A stretch of 64,000 bases of DNA from Riptortus pedestris (GCA_019009955.1 CM032231.1:87637501-87701500); one strand, 5' to 3'. Numbered from the stretch's first letter, positions 1-12,845 are shown. Notes: generated from the letters alone by a model not told the origin. Made by a program: numbers and translations.

Positions 1-1029
1 ATTACGCAGCGTGATCAAATAACATATAGTCGATGTCAAAATAAATTCCCTATCCTTGCTTAAAGGATAAACTGAGCAATAAAAACAATTTGAAGCTGTA
101 TATAACATATTTTGCGGCATTTACGGATGGTACCGAATTGAGAACGAATTACTCAGATGAATAAAAAACTCTGCGGTGCTCACGTTATTTATTGTTACTA
201 AACATTTTCGAAGGTTTTCAACTTCCATTTTCAGGGAACGAGGGAAATGAGAAACTGTTATTTACTAAGGCATTTGAACATTAAAAATAAAAAAACAATA
301 AATTACGACCAAAAAAATTAAATAAAAACAATTATCAAAGTCAAAAATGTTTGAATAATAATACATGTAATTATAATTTCAACCACATTAACTAGGGTAC
401 AATAATGTTATTACTCAGCAAAGAAGGATGGAGGGAATGAGAAAGAGTATTATATCCGCAAGAGAAAATGGGGGATTAGTTTTTACAGAGAGAGAAGATA
501 TAAGAGGATTATTTTTTTATAGGGAAGACGCTTGATTCATTAGAAAAATTAAATTCCTAGTCGGAAGATCTGGGTTAATGCTACAAGAAACATTGTAGTC
601 GTGGAGCCAATCTAAATATAGCCTAACAGCACAATGCACCGAGCCAAAGAAATTGTATATAGAATGGTTTTTTAAGGGGGGGGGGGGCGCTGCGTTCAGC
701 CGAAAATCAATAAAGGTATACTTCCTCCCTAAAAATGTACACGGACTAGAGGTAAAAATGAGCGGCCTCTTGGTTGATAAAGTGCTACAAAAGTGTGAGA
801 CATGAGAAAGTATCGGGTCAGTGAGTAAATAATCGAGAAAAGGCTGGGTGAGACTTTTCCTCGCCGTTAGCCACCTACTCTACCACAGATTTTTCGATAA
901 TCGACAAAAGAAATTAGGAGACCATCAGCGCCCTCCTTTTACAGTTCATCATATCTTCAATAACCTATACAGTATCCAAAATAATATCACCCGTGCCGTT
1001 TCTTGGGCTAGTACATGTATGTACAAATA
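1..1029. other. non-coding A+T-rich sequence, no gene seen
   Basis: No recognisable exon, RNA gene or element boundary was found. The only notable item is a run of 12 G at 676-687 after a T-rich tract. Short open frames here lack any protein-family signature. Confidence 0.5.
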
Positions 1030-2743
1030 CTAGCTAAGGTACCCGGAAATCATTAGAGTCTTAACGTGATGGTATTTCTTATTTGGCAAGGCTACAATGT
1101 GTACAACTACAATTCCCGTCTGGGCTAATGGTTTTCTCGTAAGAGTGAGGAAGGGGACTTATAAAATAGGAATTTTAATTTTGAAGAATAAACGAAAATT
1201 AGCCCCTAATCAATCCCAATCCACTGTTTGATACACCATGAATAATCATGGGTAGCATTCATTATAATTAAATTCAATTAAATGTACATATTTCCAGTCA
1301 AAAACCAATCCGAGCAGAACATTATATGCATAATAGTAAATGCGAGTAGAAAGAAAATACAACATTTCACAGGAAATTAGTTAATGCAATTACCCGTGTT
1401 AGCCTAAGGACAACTTCCGCTCCCGCTTGAGTTTTATCAAGATTTCAATATTACTTGCTTCATATATTGTTACCTAAAAAATGAATCAAACAAAATTTAC
1501 TCTAAATAACAAAGTAAACAACTTTTGTTATGTGCACATTTGCCTTAAAACAAATAGAAAATGAAATATCGCGTATTTATATTTCAGGCTTCCCTTATAA
1601 CCCCACTCCCGTACCAATCAAAACATTTTAATATAGCTTATAATATGGGAGAATTAATGCTAATTCACAAATCGAGTTTTGTTAAACTCGGTTCAATCGT
1701 TAGTACCCAATAAAATTGTTGGCTCCCGCTTTAGTTTTTAGTGTATATCTCGTGTATAATTTGTTATATGACAAAAGTAAATATAACAAAAGTTACTCTA
1801 AATTACAAATTGAACAACTTTTGTCAAGTGCATATTTTCAGAAAAAACATTAGGAAACGAAATATCGCTATTTTTAATTTCAGGCCTCCCTTGCAACCCC
1901 CACTCCTGCTGGTCACTAGAAATTTTGGTACAGCTTGTCATCATGAAGGAGTTATTGCTAATTCACATACCGAGTTTGGTTTGGTTCGGTTGAGCCTTTT
2001 GTGCCAAATAAAATTGTTGACTCCCGCTATAGTTTTTAGTGTATATCTCGTTTGTACTTTGTTATAAGACAAAAGTGAATATAACAAATGTTTCTTCAAA
2101 TAAAAATATAAACTACTTTTGTCATGTGCATATTTGCAGAAAAACCAATAGAAAACGAAATACTGCTACTTTTAAATTCAAGCCTCCCCTACAACCCCCA
2201 CTCCTGCCCGTCCCTAGCAATGTTGGTATGGCTTATTATAAAGAAGGCGTTAGTGCTAATACACATACCGAGTTTTATTTAGTTCGGTTGAGTCTTTTGT
2301 GCCAAATAAAATTGTTCACTTCCGCTATAGGTTTTAGCGTATATCTCGTTTATAATTCGGTATACAAAAAAAGTGTATATAACAAAAGTTACTCTAAATA
2401 ACAAAATAAACAACTTTTATAATGTTCATATTTGCCGAAAAACCAATAGGAAACGAAATATCGCTATTTTTAATGTCAAGCCTCCCTCATAACCCCCACT
2501 CCTGTTGGTCTCAGAGAATATTAATATAGCCTAAAGTCTAAGTTGAATTAGTAGTAATATACATACCCAGTTTCATAAAATTAGGCTCAGCCGTTTATGC
2601 GGGAAAAGGTAACAAAGAAACAGACACCAAAGAAACAAAATGCAGTTATGGCGTCTACGACATGTGAAACGAAAAGTAATCGTGAAATTTCGAGAAAAAA
2701 ATCAATGTACAGACAGAGGTTACAAATTTTTATATATATAAGA
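1030..2743 (-). mobile_element. non-autonomous Helitron, copy 1
   Basis: Read on the minus strand, the element ends in CTAG followed by a host T (1029), the canonical Helitron 3' terminus. Its far end is a TC-TATATATATA-type start near 2743. It shares both ends and most of its length with the copy at 61067-63006. The 3' subterminal hairpin is damaged: copy 2 has CCCGGCGATGCCCGGG beside the terminus, while this copy keeps only CCCGG, consistent with an 11-bp deletion between short direct repeats. The interior holds about four 297-bp tandem subunits and no helicase or Rep coding. The exact 5' end is uncertain by a few bases because the flank is TA-rich. Known for the class: rolling-circle elements insert between A and T without target duplication. 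Confidence 0.75.
1435..2590 (-). repeat. about 297-bp tandem subunits inside Helitron copy 1
   Basis: The marker string CCCCACTCC recurs near 1601, 1897, 2195 and 2493, a spacing of 296-298 bp. Surrounding blocks are also shared, including an ACAAAAGT/ACTTTTGT pair about 40 bp apart and a TACCGAGTTT block. The short open frames in this stretch are by-products of the repeat and have no family signature. Confidence 0.8.
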
Positions 2744-4653
2744 GAAGGGAAAGAACTGATTAAGTGTCAAGAACTTCTATTATTGAAGCAAATGTTTTTG
2801 GAATAGCTCAATATGCGCTGGAAGAACTGAAAACGATAGGCCAACATAAAGTGAGTAAAATTCAAGAACAAGAATTGACTGCAACAAGGAAAAATGGCAC
2901 AAGAGAACTCTAGTATTGATGATGAAGTCATTGGAGAAAGTTCAATTCCTCTTATTTTGTATATTCAAGTTATTCAATTAGACAAAAATTAGAAAATAAA
3001 TAGTGTAAAGAATAGAAAGTGTGTTTGAAAATACAAGATAGCACAAAATAAGAAGAGGCACTATAGTTTCATGAGCATATGTTACTAAATGCCTATCGGG
3101 GATTTTATCCTCAGTCTAAGTGCTCTTCAGAAATTGTCAACGATTAAAGCCTAAGTTATTAAACCAAATCAAGGATCTGTTATAAGCTCAGGCAGAAGTC
3201 TTGGATAGAAGAAGTTTTAGAATTGGCTAAAGACAGGAGATCCCACTATCCAATCTAACTAAAAACAAAACTGAAAGGTGCTAACATTAGGAATAGGCAA
3301 CGCATCTATTCCAGTTGGTGATGATTTAGTCGAGGTAATGTTGATTGAAGGAAATACGAATATAATGCAGACAGACCTGGAAGGATTGACGGCCGGTCAT
3401 GATGATAAAAGTTCTATGAACAATCGAGCAGTAATGCAAGTACTGTTGAAGTTTCAGAAACTGTTGGGATTAGATTACAAACCTGACTTTATTCATTTGA
3501 GAAGAGTGGAAAGAAGGGAACATTGCAGGCATGTCAAAACGATAAGCCCAACATAATTAATGAGTCTAGGTCGAGCTGTTTCCCACAACAGGACTACATA
3601 GGAATATTATATTTTGACTTTCATTTGACTCCTATAATAATATATCAAGCACAGTTCTACAACTATGAATTATGGGACTGTACAAGGATATTTTATAGTT
3701 TTAGAACTAGTGGTTTCGTCTGCATTTATAACAAATAAATACTCTTGGCACATCTGTCTGTGGGGCTGTTATTGTAGGTTGATCATATACAAACGGATTG
3801 AATATAGTACCATCTCATCGAAAGCAGTACTTAAATGTGCTCAAGCCTTGACTGCGTTTATTCAACAGGTTTCACAACAATACCAAGTGAGATCCGCCCC
3901 CTCTCTCCCCTATGCATGGCTGTAATGGAAGTCCTGATTTTCTAAAAATCAAACTAGTGAAGTACAAGGTCCATAAGTACAAGTCACGATCCCTCTTGCT
4001 TTCTGGGTGAAACTATCTTTCAATAAAGACGCAAGAATTAGTGGATAAAACACCAACATGATAAAAAGAGCCATGAACTGAATAACAGTCTTTTCCAACT
4101 AAAGTATTCGAAGCATTAAGACTTAACATCCATGGACATATGGATGCTCGATCTTCATTGTATATTGAATGAAATAAATCCACATTTAACATTGGGTTAA
4201 AAGTGTCAGACCTTGAATTGTCCACTGGACGTTGAGCAGCACTACAATTCGAGGTAATAGGTCATAGTGGAGCAGTACCGAGCATAGGACATTGTTAACC
4301 GAGACTTCCCATGCAAATATGTTCAGCCGGCTAGCACAATAGGATTGTAGGCATTGTCATGAGAGTGAATTGCAGAGCATAAGCCCACTAATTAATAGGT
4401 TAGAGTTGGGCGAATCTGGTGACCTAATAACTAAGCTGTGTTGTGAGCGAGGCTGTCACTTTGGGAAATAATTGCAGGTTCAGATTGGTTAGGCCATACC
4501 TCCCCAATTACATCCCGATTATCGGTCTCTCTCATCACACGTTCTCCCCTCGCTACAGCTTGGCTCATTTCACATTTCCTCAAGAACTCATATTAACTGA
4601 TAAACTAGATTAAGGATAGATTCCGCTAGAAATGTATTATTCACCGTTCTAAA
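2744..4653. other. unassigned sequence between Helitron and LINE tail
   Basis: An open frame at 3278-3556 (92 codons) has a protein-like composition but matches no family I recognise, and no splice or promoter context supports it. The rest is A+T-rich with no identifiable element. Confidence 0.4.
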
Positions 4654-4705
4654 TATTTATTTATTATGTAGAGCTCCGCAACAATGGCGAGACTTCATCA
4701 AGCCA
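4654..4705 (-). mobile_element. LINE 3' tail fragment
   Basis: On the minus strand this ends in an (AAAT)n-like tail preceded by GCGGAGCTCT-type sequence. It matches the 3' end of the LINE at 31779-32378, where a TATTTATTTATTTGAAGAGCTCCGCAAC block is seen on the plus strand. No coding part is attached, so it is a severely 5'-truncated copy or a decayed one extending a little past 4705. Confidence 0.55.
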
Positions 4706-5110
4706 AAAACATAATTAATTTAATAAAACAAACAACTATTAATATAACAATAAAACAATTATTAATTTGTAAAAAGAATATATAAACTTCTAACTATGAC
4801 AAGAAAAAACTCTCAGGATTAATAGAAACGCCTTGTTCTCGAAAAAGTTGTGGTTCCTCTACCGTTCAGGATCTCGAGAGAAAAAACTGGCTTAAATTAA
4901 TTAAGGTTGTATGATGAGCTAAAGAGCTCACTAACTGGACATCTGAAAATGCACAAGATGTATGTTGACTTAAATAACGGTTTTTTTCCACCTTCAGTTA
5001 TGATTTGTATATGTAGCTAACTACTGACTGTCATCTCCTTTTGTATAGGCAAGTTTATCTGGAATATATTTGCTTAAATTTCCATAACGAGTAGAGCAAG
5101 GATCCTCTCC

Positions 5111-5401
5111 CTAAGACTTCAACACACTACCTTTTAAACACTCATCACCAACCCATTTTATCTTCAATGTTTTCAGGAAGAAATAAAAAAGAAAACAGGG
5201 GGAAATATGAGGACGTTGAGAAAAAAAGTGGTACTCGTACGAGAAGGTTGTTTGCAAAATGGTACGTGGCGGATAGGTAGAAACCCCAAATTGATTAATA
5301 GGAAAGGAGACAAAAACCCATGTCTCCAAAGGATCAATTGTAAAGATAACAGAGCAAAAAGGCAGCATGGCCAAATCAAATGCTCTTTTAACATTTCATG
5401 A
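5111..5401. other. overlapping open frames, no recognised protein
   Basis: Open frames on both strands overlap here (minus 5111-5374, plus 5207-5401). None carries a motif I recognise. They are most likely chance frames in a GC-moderate patch just upstream of the LINE remnant. Confidence 0.3.
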
Positions 5402-5484
5402 GACTAAGACACTGAAACTAGAAGGAGAAGGACTGAAACTAGAATTATGACGCTTAAACGTCTATGATCACAATAATATTAACC

Positions 5485-6066
5485 AAATATTTGATGACAC
5501 CAGACTTACTTGGAAATCCCACACAATAGTTAAAAGAGAGGAACTTAACAGACAATTCGGACAACTTTACGGACTGATCTCACTAGTCTACCGAAAACAT
5601 ACTAACAATATACAAGTAACTACTTAAACTAATATAGACATACGCAATAGAAGTGTGGGGTACAGCAAAACCTTCAAACATCAGACGCATCCAGACTTTC
5701 CAATCCAAAGTTTTGTGCATCATAGTAGATGCTCCATATTATATCACAAACCACACCCTTCATAAAGATCTTAATATCCTCTTTGTACAGGACCTAATTC
5801 CCGTAGGATTCAGAAAATTCCACAGCAGGCTATCCAATCATCCTAATCTACAAGTCCTAGCCCTTTCCAGTACCATGCATCCATATTCCTCTCCACAGCG
5901 CCTCAAGAGACAATGGCCCAGATATCTCCTATGGAAGTGTAAAGTGAAGTGATAGCAGTGGCAATTTTTTTGTGCCATTCCTCCTTAGCTCTTGACTTCC
6001 TTACCAGGCAGGACATTACCAAATGCAGTCTGTAATATTCTTAAAAAAATAATAATAAAAAAAAAA
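5485..6066 (+). pseudogene. Jockey-type LINE ORF2 remnant (RT C-terminal region)
   Basis: The translation shows the end of a non-LTR reverse transcriptase. First comes a DTRLTWKSH-like segment followed by KREELNRQFGQLYGLI. Then, after a frame change, IEVWGTAKPSNIRRIQTFQSK followed by APYYITN, corresponding to the WGTA, IQxFQSK and APWYV blocks typical of Jockey-like ORF2. Several lesions are visible: an in-frame TAG just before the VWGTA block at 5635-5637, a frameshift, and loss of everything upstream. The frame closes near 5952. The 3' region ends in a poly(A)-like AATAATAATAAAAAAAAAA tract near 6045-6066, a normal LINE tail. Inactive. Confidence 0.75.
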
Positions 6067-6217
6067 TTAATTGGCTTTTCAATGGGAAATAAATTTTTAA
6101 AATGTTTTGAGTAAAAAAGAAATAATAATAAAAACATTCAGAATGCAAATGTACCAATAAAGAAGATTTTTTTTTATAGCGAGAAAGAAAGAAATTAATT
6201 TATTGCGGCTATTTTGG

Positions 6218-6265
6218 GAGGGGAGGGGAGAGAGAGGGAGGGAGAGAGAGAGAGAGAGAGAGTGA

Positions 6266-6320
<55 letters not shown>
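6218..6320. repeat. (GA)n microsatellite
   Basis: About 100 bp of near-perfect GA dinucleotides with a few GT interruptions. The serine/leucine-rich open frame read through it on the minus strand is an artefact of the repeat. Confidence 0.95.
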
Positions 6321-6321
<1 letters not shown>

Positions 6322-7960
6322 TAAAATAGGGGGAATGAGGTTGGAACTGATGACATGAAAGGGCTTCGCAAGGAAACAGGCTTAGGTCTGACTCGTAAGC
6401 TCTATTATGCATTGAATAAATCCAATCTGGCTAAGTGGTGAGGCCTGATCAGAAGGATCTGCCTACAGCAATCACCCTCTTATTCCATTTGTCTACCACA
6501 TTTTTTTCTATCACACACCCACACTCACAGGCACTGGATCCCTCCCACTGGAAATGCAAGAGGGCTTAGAGAACCTCAGCGGGCAAAAGCAATCTCCTTT
6601 GGCGATTATTAGAGTCACGCGAGCCAACTAGGAAGCCATCCCTAAATTTTAATAGCCAAGATTAGTTCCATCGAAATTTTTTTTAATATTCATCCCTTAG
6701 AACTCCATTTATTTTGATTTCCATCCCTTCCGAGATTAGAAATAACTATCAAGGGAATATTTATAATAGTTAGTATTTAACAAAACCGGCCAAGCATTGA
6801 CGCATAAGCACAATGACAGATCCCTATCATCAAAGCACCAAAAAACAAAAAGGTAAAAAAATAATTTGTGACAATTTTTTGCCTTATTCGATTTTTTTCA
6901 TTGCTGTAACGTACTGAATTCATTTATGTCAGTGGCTGAGAGAACGGGTAGGGAGAAGAGTGATTAAACTAATTGGGAAGAATTGTCAAATTTGTCATTG
7001 GAGCCTGCTGGTTGGTAGTTGAGGACACCTGGCAACCGCTATGAACATGACGGACACCATCTTCATATAGCTAAATATTCAATGGACTTGAGAATCATGC
7101 AATCACACCGAGACCACTTGCCAGGTGTAGTCGACCATCAGTGAAGAATGACTCCCTGACAAATTTGACATCAGTGTTGTTTATATTATTGGGAGACCTC
7201 AATGGGCAGTCCCTAATCCAAGGAAGTACAAAGTGGACAGACTACATCAGTACTTAATGAACCTTAAACCGGGAAGAATGAGAAGAATTTGAAAATCCGG
7301 CGGAAGACTCTTAGTTAAAGGGAAGGTAGTAAAAAGAAGAATTTAGTAAAAAGGGTTCGGACTTCAAATATCTATTAAAGTAATCCTACAGGACATTTTA
7401 GCTAAGTAAACAAAATATCCCAAGAGGAGATAAACAAGATTGAAAAATAGTGAAACGCCTATCAACAAAATCAAAATGGATTTCTAAGAACACCAATTTT
7501 ATTTTACTTTGAGTCTCATAAAATTCTTCAATAAATGAATATATTTAGATGAAATGAGATAAAATAAAATCCGAATGAAATGTTACTGAGAAAATGGGAT
7601 TTAGTGCTTGAAATGTTTCTTTCAATATATCCCAGAATAATTTCACTGTTGAATAACTCATGAAAGCCACAGGAAAGTTTTAATTTTTCGTAGAAACCTG
7701 TTGGACAGTTAAATGTGTTTTGGTTAGAAGAGTGCTTTTGACAGGTTTCAAGTTAGCGTTTTTTACTAACACTTAGCCCTGAACACCTGAACCGTATTCA
7801 AATTATTATTTCAGAGGTTTTTATTTACGAGAACAAGAATAATTGTATTTTATATAGAATAATACATCCACCTCACATGTCACGTGCAAGGGTTGTGCAA
7901 GTCACATTATAGTAGATTTTCGTCCTAGGTAATTAGCAGATGAGGTAAAATTGAACACGA
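6321..7960. other. A+T-rich sequence without recognised features
   Basis: No long open frame, no element ends and no conserved motif were recognised between the GA and CT microsatellites. Confidence 0.45.
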
Positions 7961-8057
7961 TTTTTTTCTCTCTCTCACTCACCCTCTCTCTCTCTCACTC
8001 CCCCTCCCACACACTCTCTCTCTCATCCCCCCCCTCTCTCTCTATCTCTCTCCTTTC
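7961..8057. repeat. (CT)n low-complexity tract
   Basis: Polypyrimidine stretch of CT and CTC repeats with C-rich interruptions, about 95 bp long. Confidence 0.9.
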
Positions 8058-8559
8058 CATATTTAATCGTTTCACGTAAAACGATGACCAGATCGTTAAT
8101 CCACGGAATTGAACTAGGATGAGTTTAAATTTGATTATATCTCCTTTATTAGATAACAGATCTAACATATTACAAGTCCAATGTTCTTAATAAACCATCA
8201 CTAATTCTTTTATGCACAATTAAAATGTTTAATTAAAGATCCCTGCACACTTGAAAGTACATAAAGAATATTAAAAAAGCTGTGCAAGCACACAAAAATA
8301 AGTCTTACCAGGATATACACCATAACCAGACACCTCAGTTACGCTTAGTATTAAACAATATAAAATTAAACAAGAACCAGAAGAAAGAATTACAAAACAT
8401 TCATCATTATACTACAAATAAAATAAAATAACAATAAATATACTGGTTAAATAAAATACTACAAGAGAAAAGAAAGTAATTAATCAAACAACTTTAACAA
8501 AGAAAATTCCAATAAGAAGATAGTCATTAACTAGTATAAATGAAACCTCTATATTTGCT

Positions 8560-9300
8560 GAAAACAGTGTGTTCATTGTTGCAGATCTCTTTCGTTGCAC
8601 TTCCTGCACCTATCAATACGCCCTCTCTGGGACTCTCATAGCAATCGCTCCAGTCCGGCTTGGCTCGTCCAGCCAACGGCTCTCTTCCTCCACCAGATGT
8701 AAGACAGGGTTACCTGCAGGATTCCTACCTTGCCCGGGCTCCTCTTCATCGACTTTGGCAACTGCCATTCCTTGTTAACTAAATAAATTAGTCTCGAAAG
8801 GTGACCATGTGTACATCACAGCCTTTCCTTTGTACTCCACTACCAAGTCTGGTCTGAATTTGTCAGAAATGTTTTCATGGTGCGAGCTCTCCCTCCTTCC
8901 ATAATGAAACTCCACCTTACAAAAAGCACTCGCCGTGTCGATGTATACTAACCTACGAGTATATCGGCAAATGCTCATGATGTGTGCCATCCGTGTCCAG
9001 TGCTTCTCGACAAGTGGTCATACTTCTCGGAAGAACTCATCCTGGTTGGGATTGCCCCTCCCACAATACTAGAGGAACCAAAGTATTGTTTACAGACAAT
9101 TCTGACGCTCTTGACCAGTCCATACAGTAACACAGACACTTTATTACTATTTCATTCACTCGTATTCTTGAAGTTAACCGTCGCATATAGCTCATTCATT
9201 TACCCACTTCCCATCAAGGAGATTCTCAGCGGCACCCCACACTCCCACCAAGTTCTAGTCTTCCGTCAAGCGTAGTGCTCCTCTCCCCCAATACATGACC
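8560..9300 (-). pseudogene. possible LINE restriction-like endonuclease fragment
   Basis: A GC-richer block in an A+T-rich setting. The minus-strand frame 8990-8775 contains DKFRPDLVVEYKGKAVM. This resembles the PDLV plus hydrophobic-strand core of the endonuclease domain at the C-terminus of R2/NeSL/R4-type LINEs (known pattern: K/R-PDLV, then a strand ending in D-V-x-x-P-F-E). Here the strand runs into TWSPFE, so the expected acidic residue is absent or changed. Neighbouring frames (8569-8778 plus, 8982-9275 plus) are probably shadows. No reverse transcriptase domain was found next to it. The assignment rests on one short motif and is tentative. Confidence 0.3.
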
Positions 9301-12271
9301 AGTCTAACCTAAACCCCTAGCACTAAAAAAGGGTACAAAATAGACCACCAAATTGGATGCTTATGTTTTGAAACGTAAAGTAAGAATGAAAGCATTACTG
9401 GAATACGGTAGGAGATTCTAAAATTTGCAAACAAAAGCCCTTATTCCACATCTAATCGACTGAGCTCAAGTGGATTAAGCTTCCCAAGCACTAGCCCATG
9501 GAACCACCGGGATATAAGTCCTTGAAGCTTCCATTTTGTGCTGCTGTTGCATTGGTTCTCTATCAGCCTGAGAAAAGACGCCCATTCAGCTAATGCCAAA
9601 AGGCTCCTTGCCATTATGGAAGAATGGGGCGCGAAGATAACTCAGACATCTCCAACCCCTGGAGCTCGTACAGTCTGTTCGGAAACCCTTCTTAAAAATC
9701 CTACGTCGGCTTGAGGACCTAAGGGCCAACCCAAATGACTTCCCAGGGTTTCTTCTGCAAACCACAATCTCGAAGCACATATCCCAACTGCTTTAGAGGC
9801 ACGTTGAGACGTTCTTCCGAGGACGTAAGATGATAAACGACAGGCGGTAACCAATAGGAAACACATCGTTGACCATATTGAATTAAATCGGCGAAAGCCG
9901 GTCACCCTCCCATATTTTAATTTGGTCTTTACTATCCAGGTTATGGGTAGTGGGGGGACACACTATATTCTCAGAGAGAACTAAACATGTTTCTTTGGCA
10001 AGGAGTATTAAAATACCAAATGACCAAACGAGTGGAAAATCGTCAGTGAAAAATGGTAGAAGTCTGTTTGGTCTACACCAAAAAAATACATTTTACTTCA
10101 ACACTGATTCCATGCCAAAAAAAAAAAAAAATGTCTAGTAAATTGATTTGAAAGATACCAATCACCAACTCAAACAATTCAATAGAAGACCTGAAGAAAA
10201 GAGTGCTCTGTTTTTCTGAAGCGGATAATTCAATATTATCCTCGAGAATCATTCAGCAGAGAAATGGCAAACGCCGGAGTAAATATAATCGGATAAATGA
10301 TTGAAAGAAGATTAGATCTGATACTTCAAAGAATGTAAAATTTAATTCCCTTCAGTTTTACGTTAAGCTAAAAAGTTTGAATCTTTTGATTCCCCAAATT
10401 CCCCTTCCCAACGGATTAAGAAATTCCACCGCAATCTATTTTCCATAATATTCTTTTCTTTTTTTTTCAATGAACTTAATTTGAGTGAAAGTCTTAAAAG
10501 TTAAAAATATATATAAATTATTTATAGATGTGGTGACAGGGAGATTAGTCTGGTGTAGTCTCTTTTTGGAAGTAATCAAAATGTCAGATACGATTGTATC
10601 CTTGACACTGGTTATTTATAAGCTGAGTGGTGTTTTCTGACTCAAATAAGTATTACCCTCCCATAGTGGAAATGAAATTGAACTGAGTTATTGAACTCCT
10701 TTATATCTTACTTAATGCATGGTGGTAGGTTCTGAAGATTGTAATTGTAGTCATGGATAGAACTTAGCTTATAAGGGAAGCGACACTCACTAAGATCTAA
10801 TAGTTCTCTAAGAATACACAGTACTAATACTTATACTAAGAGCATAAAATATACTCACGCACTGATTACACCTGCAGTCAACTAGTTTTAACAGATTTCA
10901 AACATGATGGAAGAAATAATCAATGCAGAACTCACCTGAAATAGAGAATGAAGGATTTTAAAATTTCAGCACGAAGTAGACATTACTATATATAAAATCT
11001 TTAAAAAAAGAAATCATGAAAAGGACTAAAATAGGCAAAGTTTGTCAAAATAGTCTGTGTTTAGAATTTCATTAACTAAATAACTACATACTTGGTTCTA
11101 CAATCCTTGCTGCGATTGGGTCTCTGCCTCGATCTTACGGTCTGTGGATTGGGATAATCTTAATCTGTAGAACGTCAATTCAGACCATCACGTCTTTGGC
11201 TGATATTTTGCCACTAAAGTTCAACTGATTCTAGTGATTTTGTACAAAAACTACAATTCTTTCAATCAATAAATACTTGTTATATTATCACACATATTCA
11301 AATCAGTAAAATACTACGCACGAAACTAATGACTTTCAAAATATCTTCATGGTATTTGCTGGTCAAAATATTCGTTTTAATTTGAAAGAATAAGTTTTAG
11401 CCGAGAAAGGAGCAAATGTGTGAAACAATATTTCTACAAGTTCAGTTCTTAGAATCGTTGACTAAGAGTTTAAGATGTGATAAATTATTGATTTTCAACA
11501 TAATATTTATTCACCAGTTTAGGGAATATTGACAAAAGTGAACTGAGTAACGCAGATCGCTGGAACTAAGATTATACCACAAAAGGGCAAATATCGAAGT
11601 GTTCATAGATACACCAGGAGAGGAAGAGCAAAACGTCACCTTTCAGCGTTTATTTGTGAATGTACTTCTCTCAATTACACTTCCGATGGTGGAAAGAGGG
11701 GATTCTCAAATCTTAGAAGGTTGTATGAGTCAGTCATGCCAATATTTATTTCTGAGGTTAACATTCAATCACTTCCTTTGCGGGACGTATCATTTCAACC
11801 CGCTTTTCTTCCTTTCTGATTGCTCTTGGGAAATGCAGATAGTCGACGCGATTTTTGAAAAATACCCTCAGATGCCCAAAAGCCCTAACACCCCGGAAAT
11901 GGGGTACGTCCAAATTTATAAGTATTTGTCTATTATTATGTACTTATTATAACGCTGTAGCTCTCGTATTTTTTTTTATCCTCAGCTAACTCAATATTAA
12001 AGCATTTCAAGTAAAACTAGAGTTGCTTAATGGATGAAAAATTGTTTTCGTTCGGTATTGGAGAGAGACTGAAGAGAATTCTGATAAAAAAGTACTACTA
12101 CAACGTGACTATGAAATTAAAATGGAAGACGGTTTTTCAGAAGAAATAACCATAACTTTGGACAGGTTGGGGTAGGCAGGAGACCCTGTCGATTTGGAGA
12201 TGTGTTTCCCCCTCGATGCACGTTAGGATTTTGAGATAGTAACGGAAAGCAATAGCGTGGGAACGAATATA
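9301..12271. other. unassigned; GC-richer patch at 9540-9930
   Basis: The patch at 9540-9930 stands out in composition and carries overlapping open frames on the minus strand (9586-9905), but no family motif is recognised. It could be the body of an old transposon. An open frame at 11599-11952 (plus, 117 codons) also has no recognisable domain. The remainder is A+T-rich. Confidence 0.35.
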
Positions 12272-12737
12272 AAAAGTCCGTCACGCAGAGGCTGCGTAAA
12301 CTAAGCAGATTTCCCACGTGAAGTTTTACAATAGAGAAATCTGCCTAATAATAACAGTAGTAGTAACCTATTCACACGAGAACGAATAGTTAGTAAAACG
12401 GCCGCACTAGCGCTCGGCGGAAACTCCCGAACATAGCCGACCATACTCACAATACAAATGCAAATATCTCGGTTAATATTAATGATACAGAATAAATGTA
12501 TAGAACAATATTTATAGTAAATTTAATTTGCAATAAGATTGGTTTTATACAATTTTTTGATCCGACGTATGGTAACGGAGATATTTCGAATTTTCGAAAA
12601 TCCCCCCTTCTAAACCCCCCCTCCCATTGGTCCGATTTTAGCCATTAACGAACTTGATCTTCCTTTTTACATAAAACGATTAAATTCCGAGTTTGGTATC
12701 GATCAAACAAAAATTACGACAGCTAGAGCGTTAACAG

Positions 12738-12791
<54 letters not shown>
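12272..12791 (+). mobile_element. HINE copy A, 5' part (interrupted)
   Basis: It begins with AAAAAGTCCGTCACGCAG and a short palindrome, ACGCAG-loop-CTGCGT. Next is the subterminal block AAGCAGATTTCCC, which is the reverse complement of the family's 3' end. The core starts at 12459 (TGCAAATATCTCGG) and leads to AGAGCGTTAACAGACAAA and a (TA)n tract (about 12741-12790). The (TA)n tract is cut by the LTR composite; the element resumes at 15991. This layout (hairpin, subterminal inverted repeats, internal microsatellite, 3' hairpin) fits non-autonomous Helentron elements (HINE/DINE-1-like). The family name is inferred. Confidence 0.7.
12741..12791. repeat. (TA)n tract inside HINE copy A
   Basis: Pure TA dinucleotides starting right after the ACAGACAAA motif. 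The LTR composite is inserted at its downstream end, and TA repeats resume on the other side at 15991. Confidence 0.9.
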
Positions 12792-12795
<4 letters not shown>

Positions 12796-12845
12796 GAAAG
12801 GTTTATTATTTTCATTAATATTTAAATTTAAACTATGTACCGGCT
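12792..12845 (-). repeat. LTR fragment joined directly to gag
   Basis: These 54 bp equal one end of the full LTRs (ATAATGAAAGGTTT through GTACCGGCT). At 12845/12846 the sequence switches without a gap to gag sequence (CACTTTCAATAG), the same gag position seen at about 15402. It is a chimeric junction, compatible with template switching or deletion. Confidence 0.85.

Noticed and set aside
1741..2401. Two overlapping 108- and 120-codon frames with similar sequence, suggesting a gene family
   Set aside because: They are translations of the 297-bp Helitron subunits, and the similarity is at DNA level in a non-coding repeat.
6209..6412. Serine/leucine-repeat protein
   Set aside because: Simply the translation of a (GA)n microsatellite.
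7961..8057. Polypyrimidine tract as a splice acceptor signal
   Set aside because: It is a long CT microsatellite with no following coding sequence.
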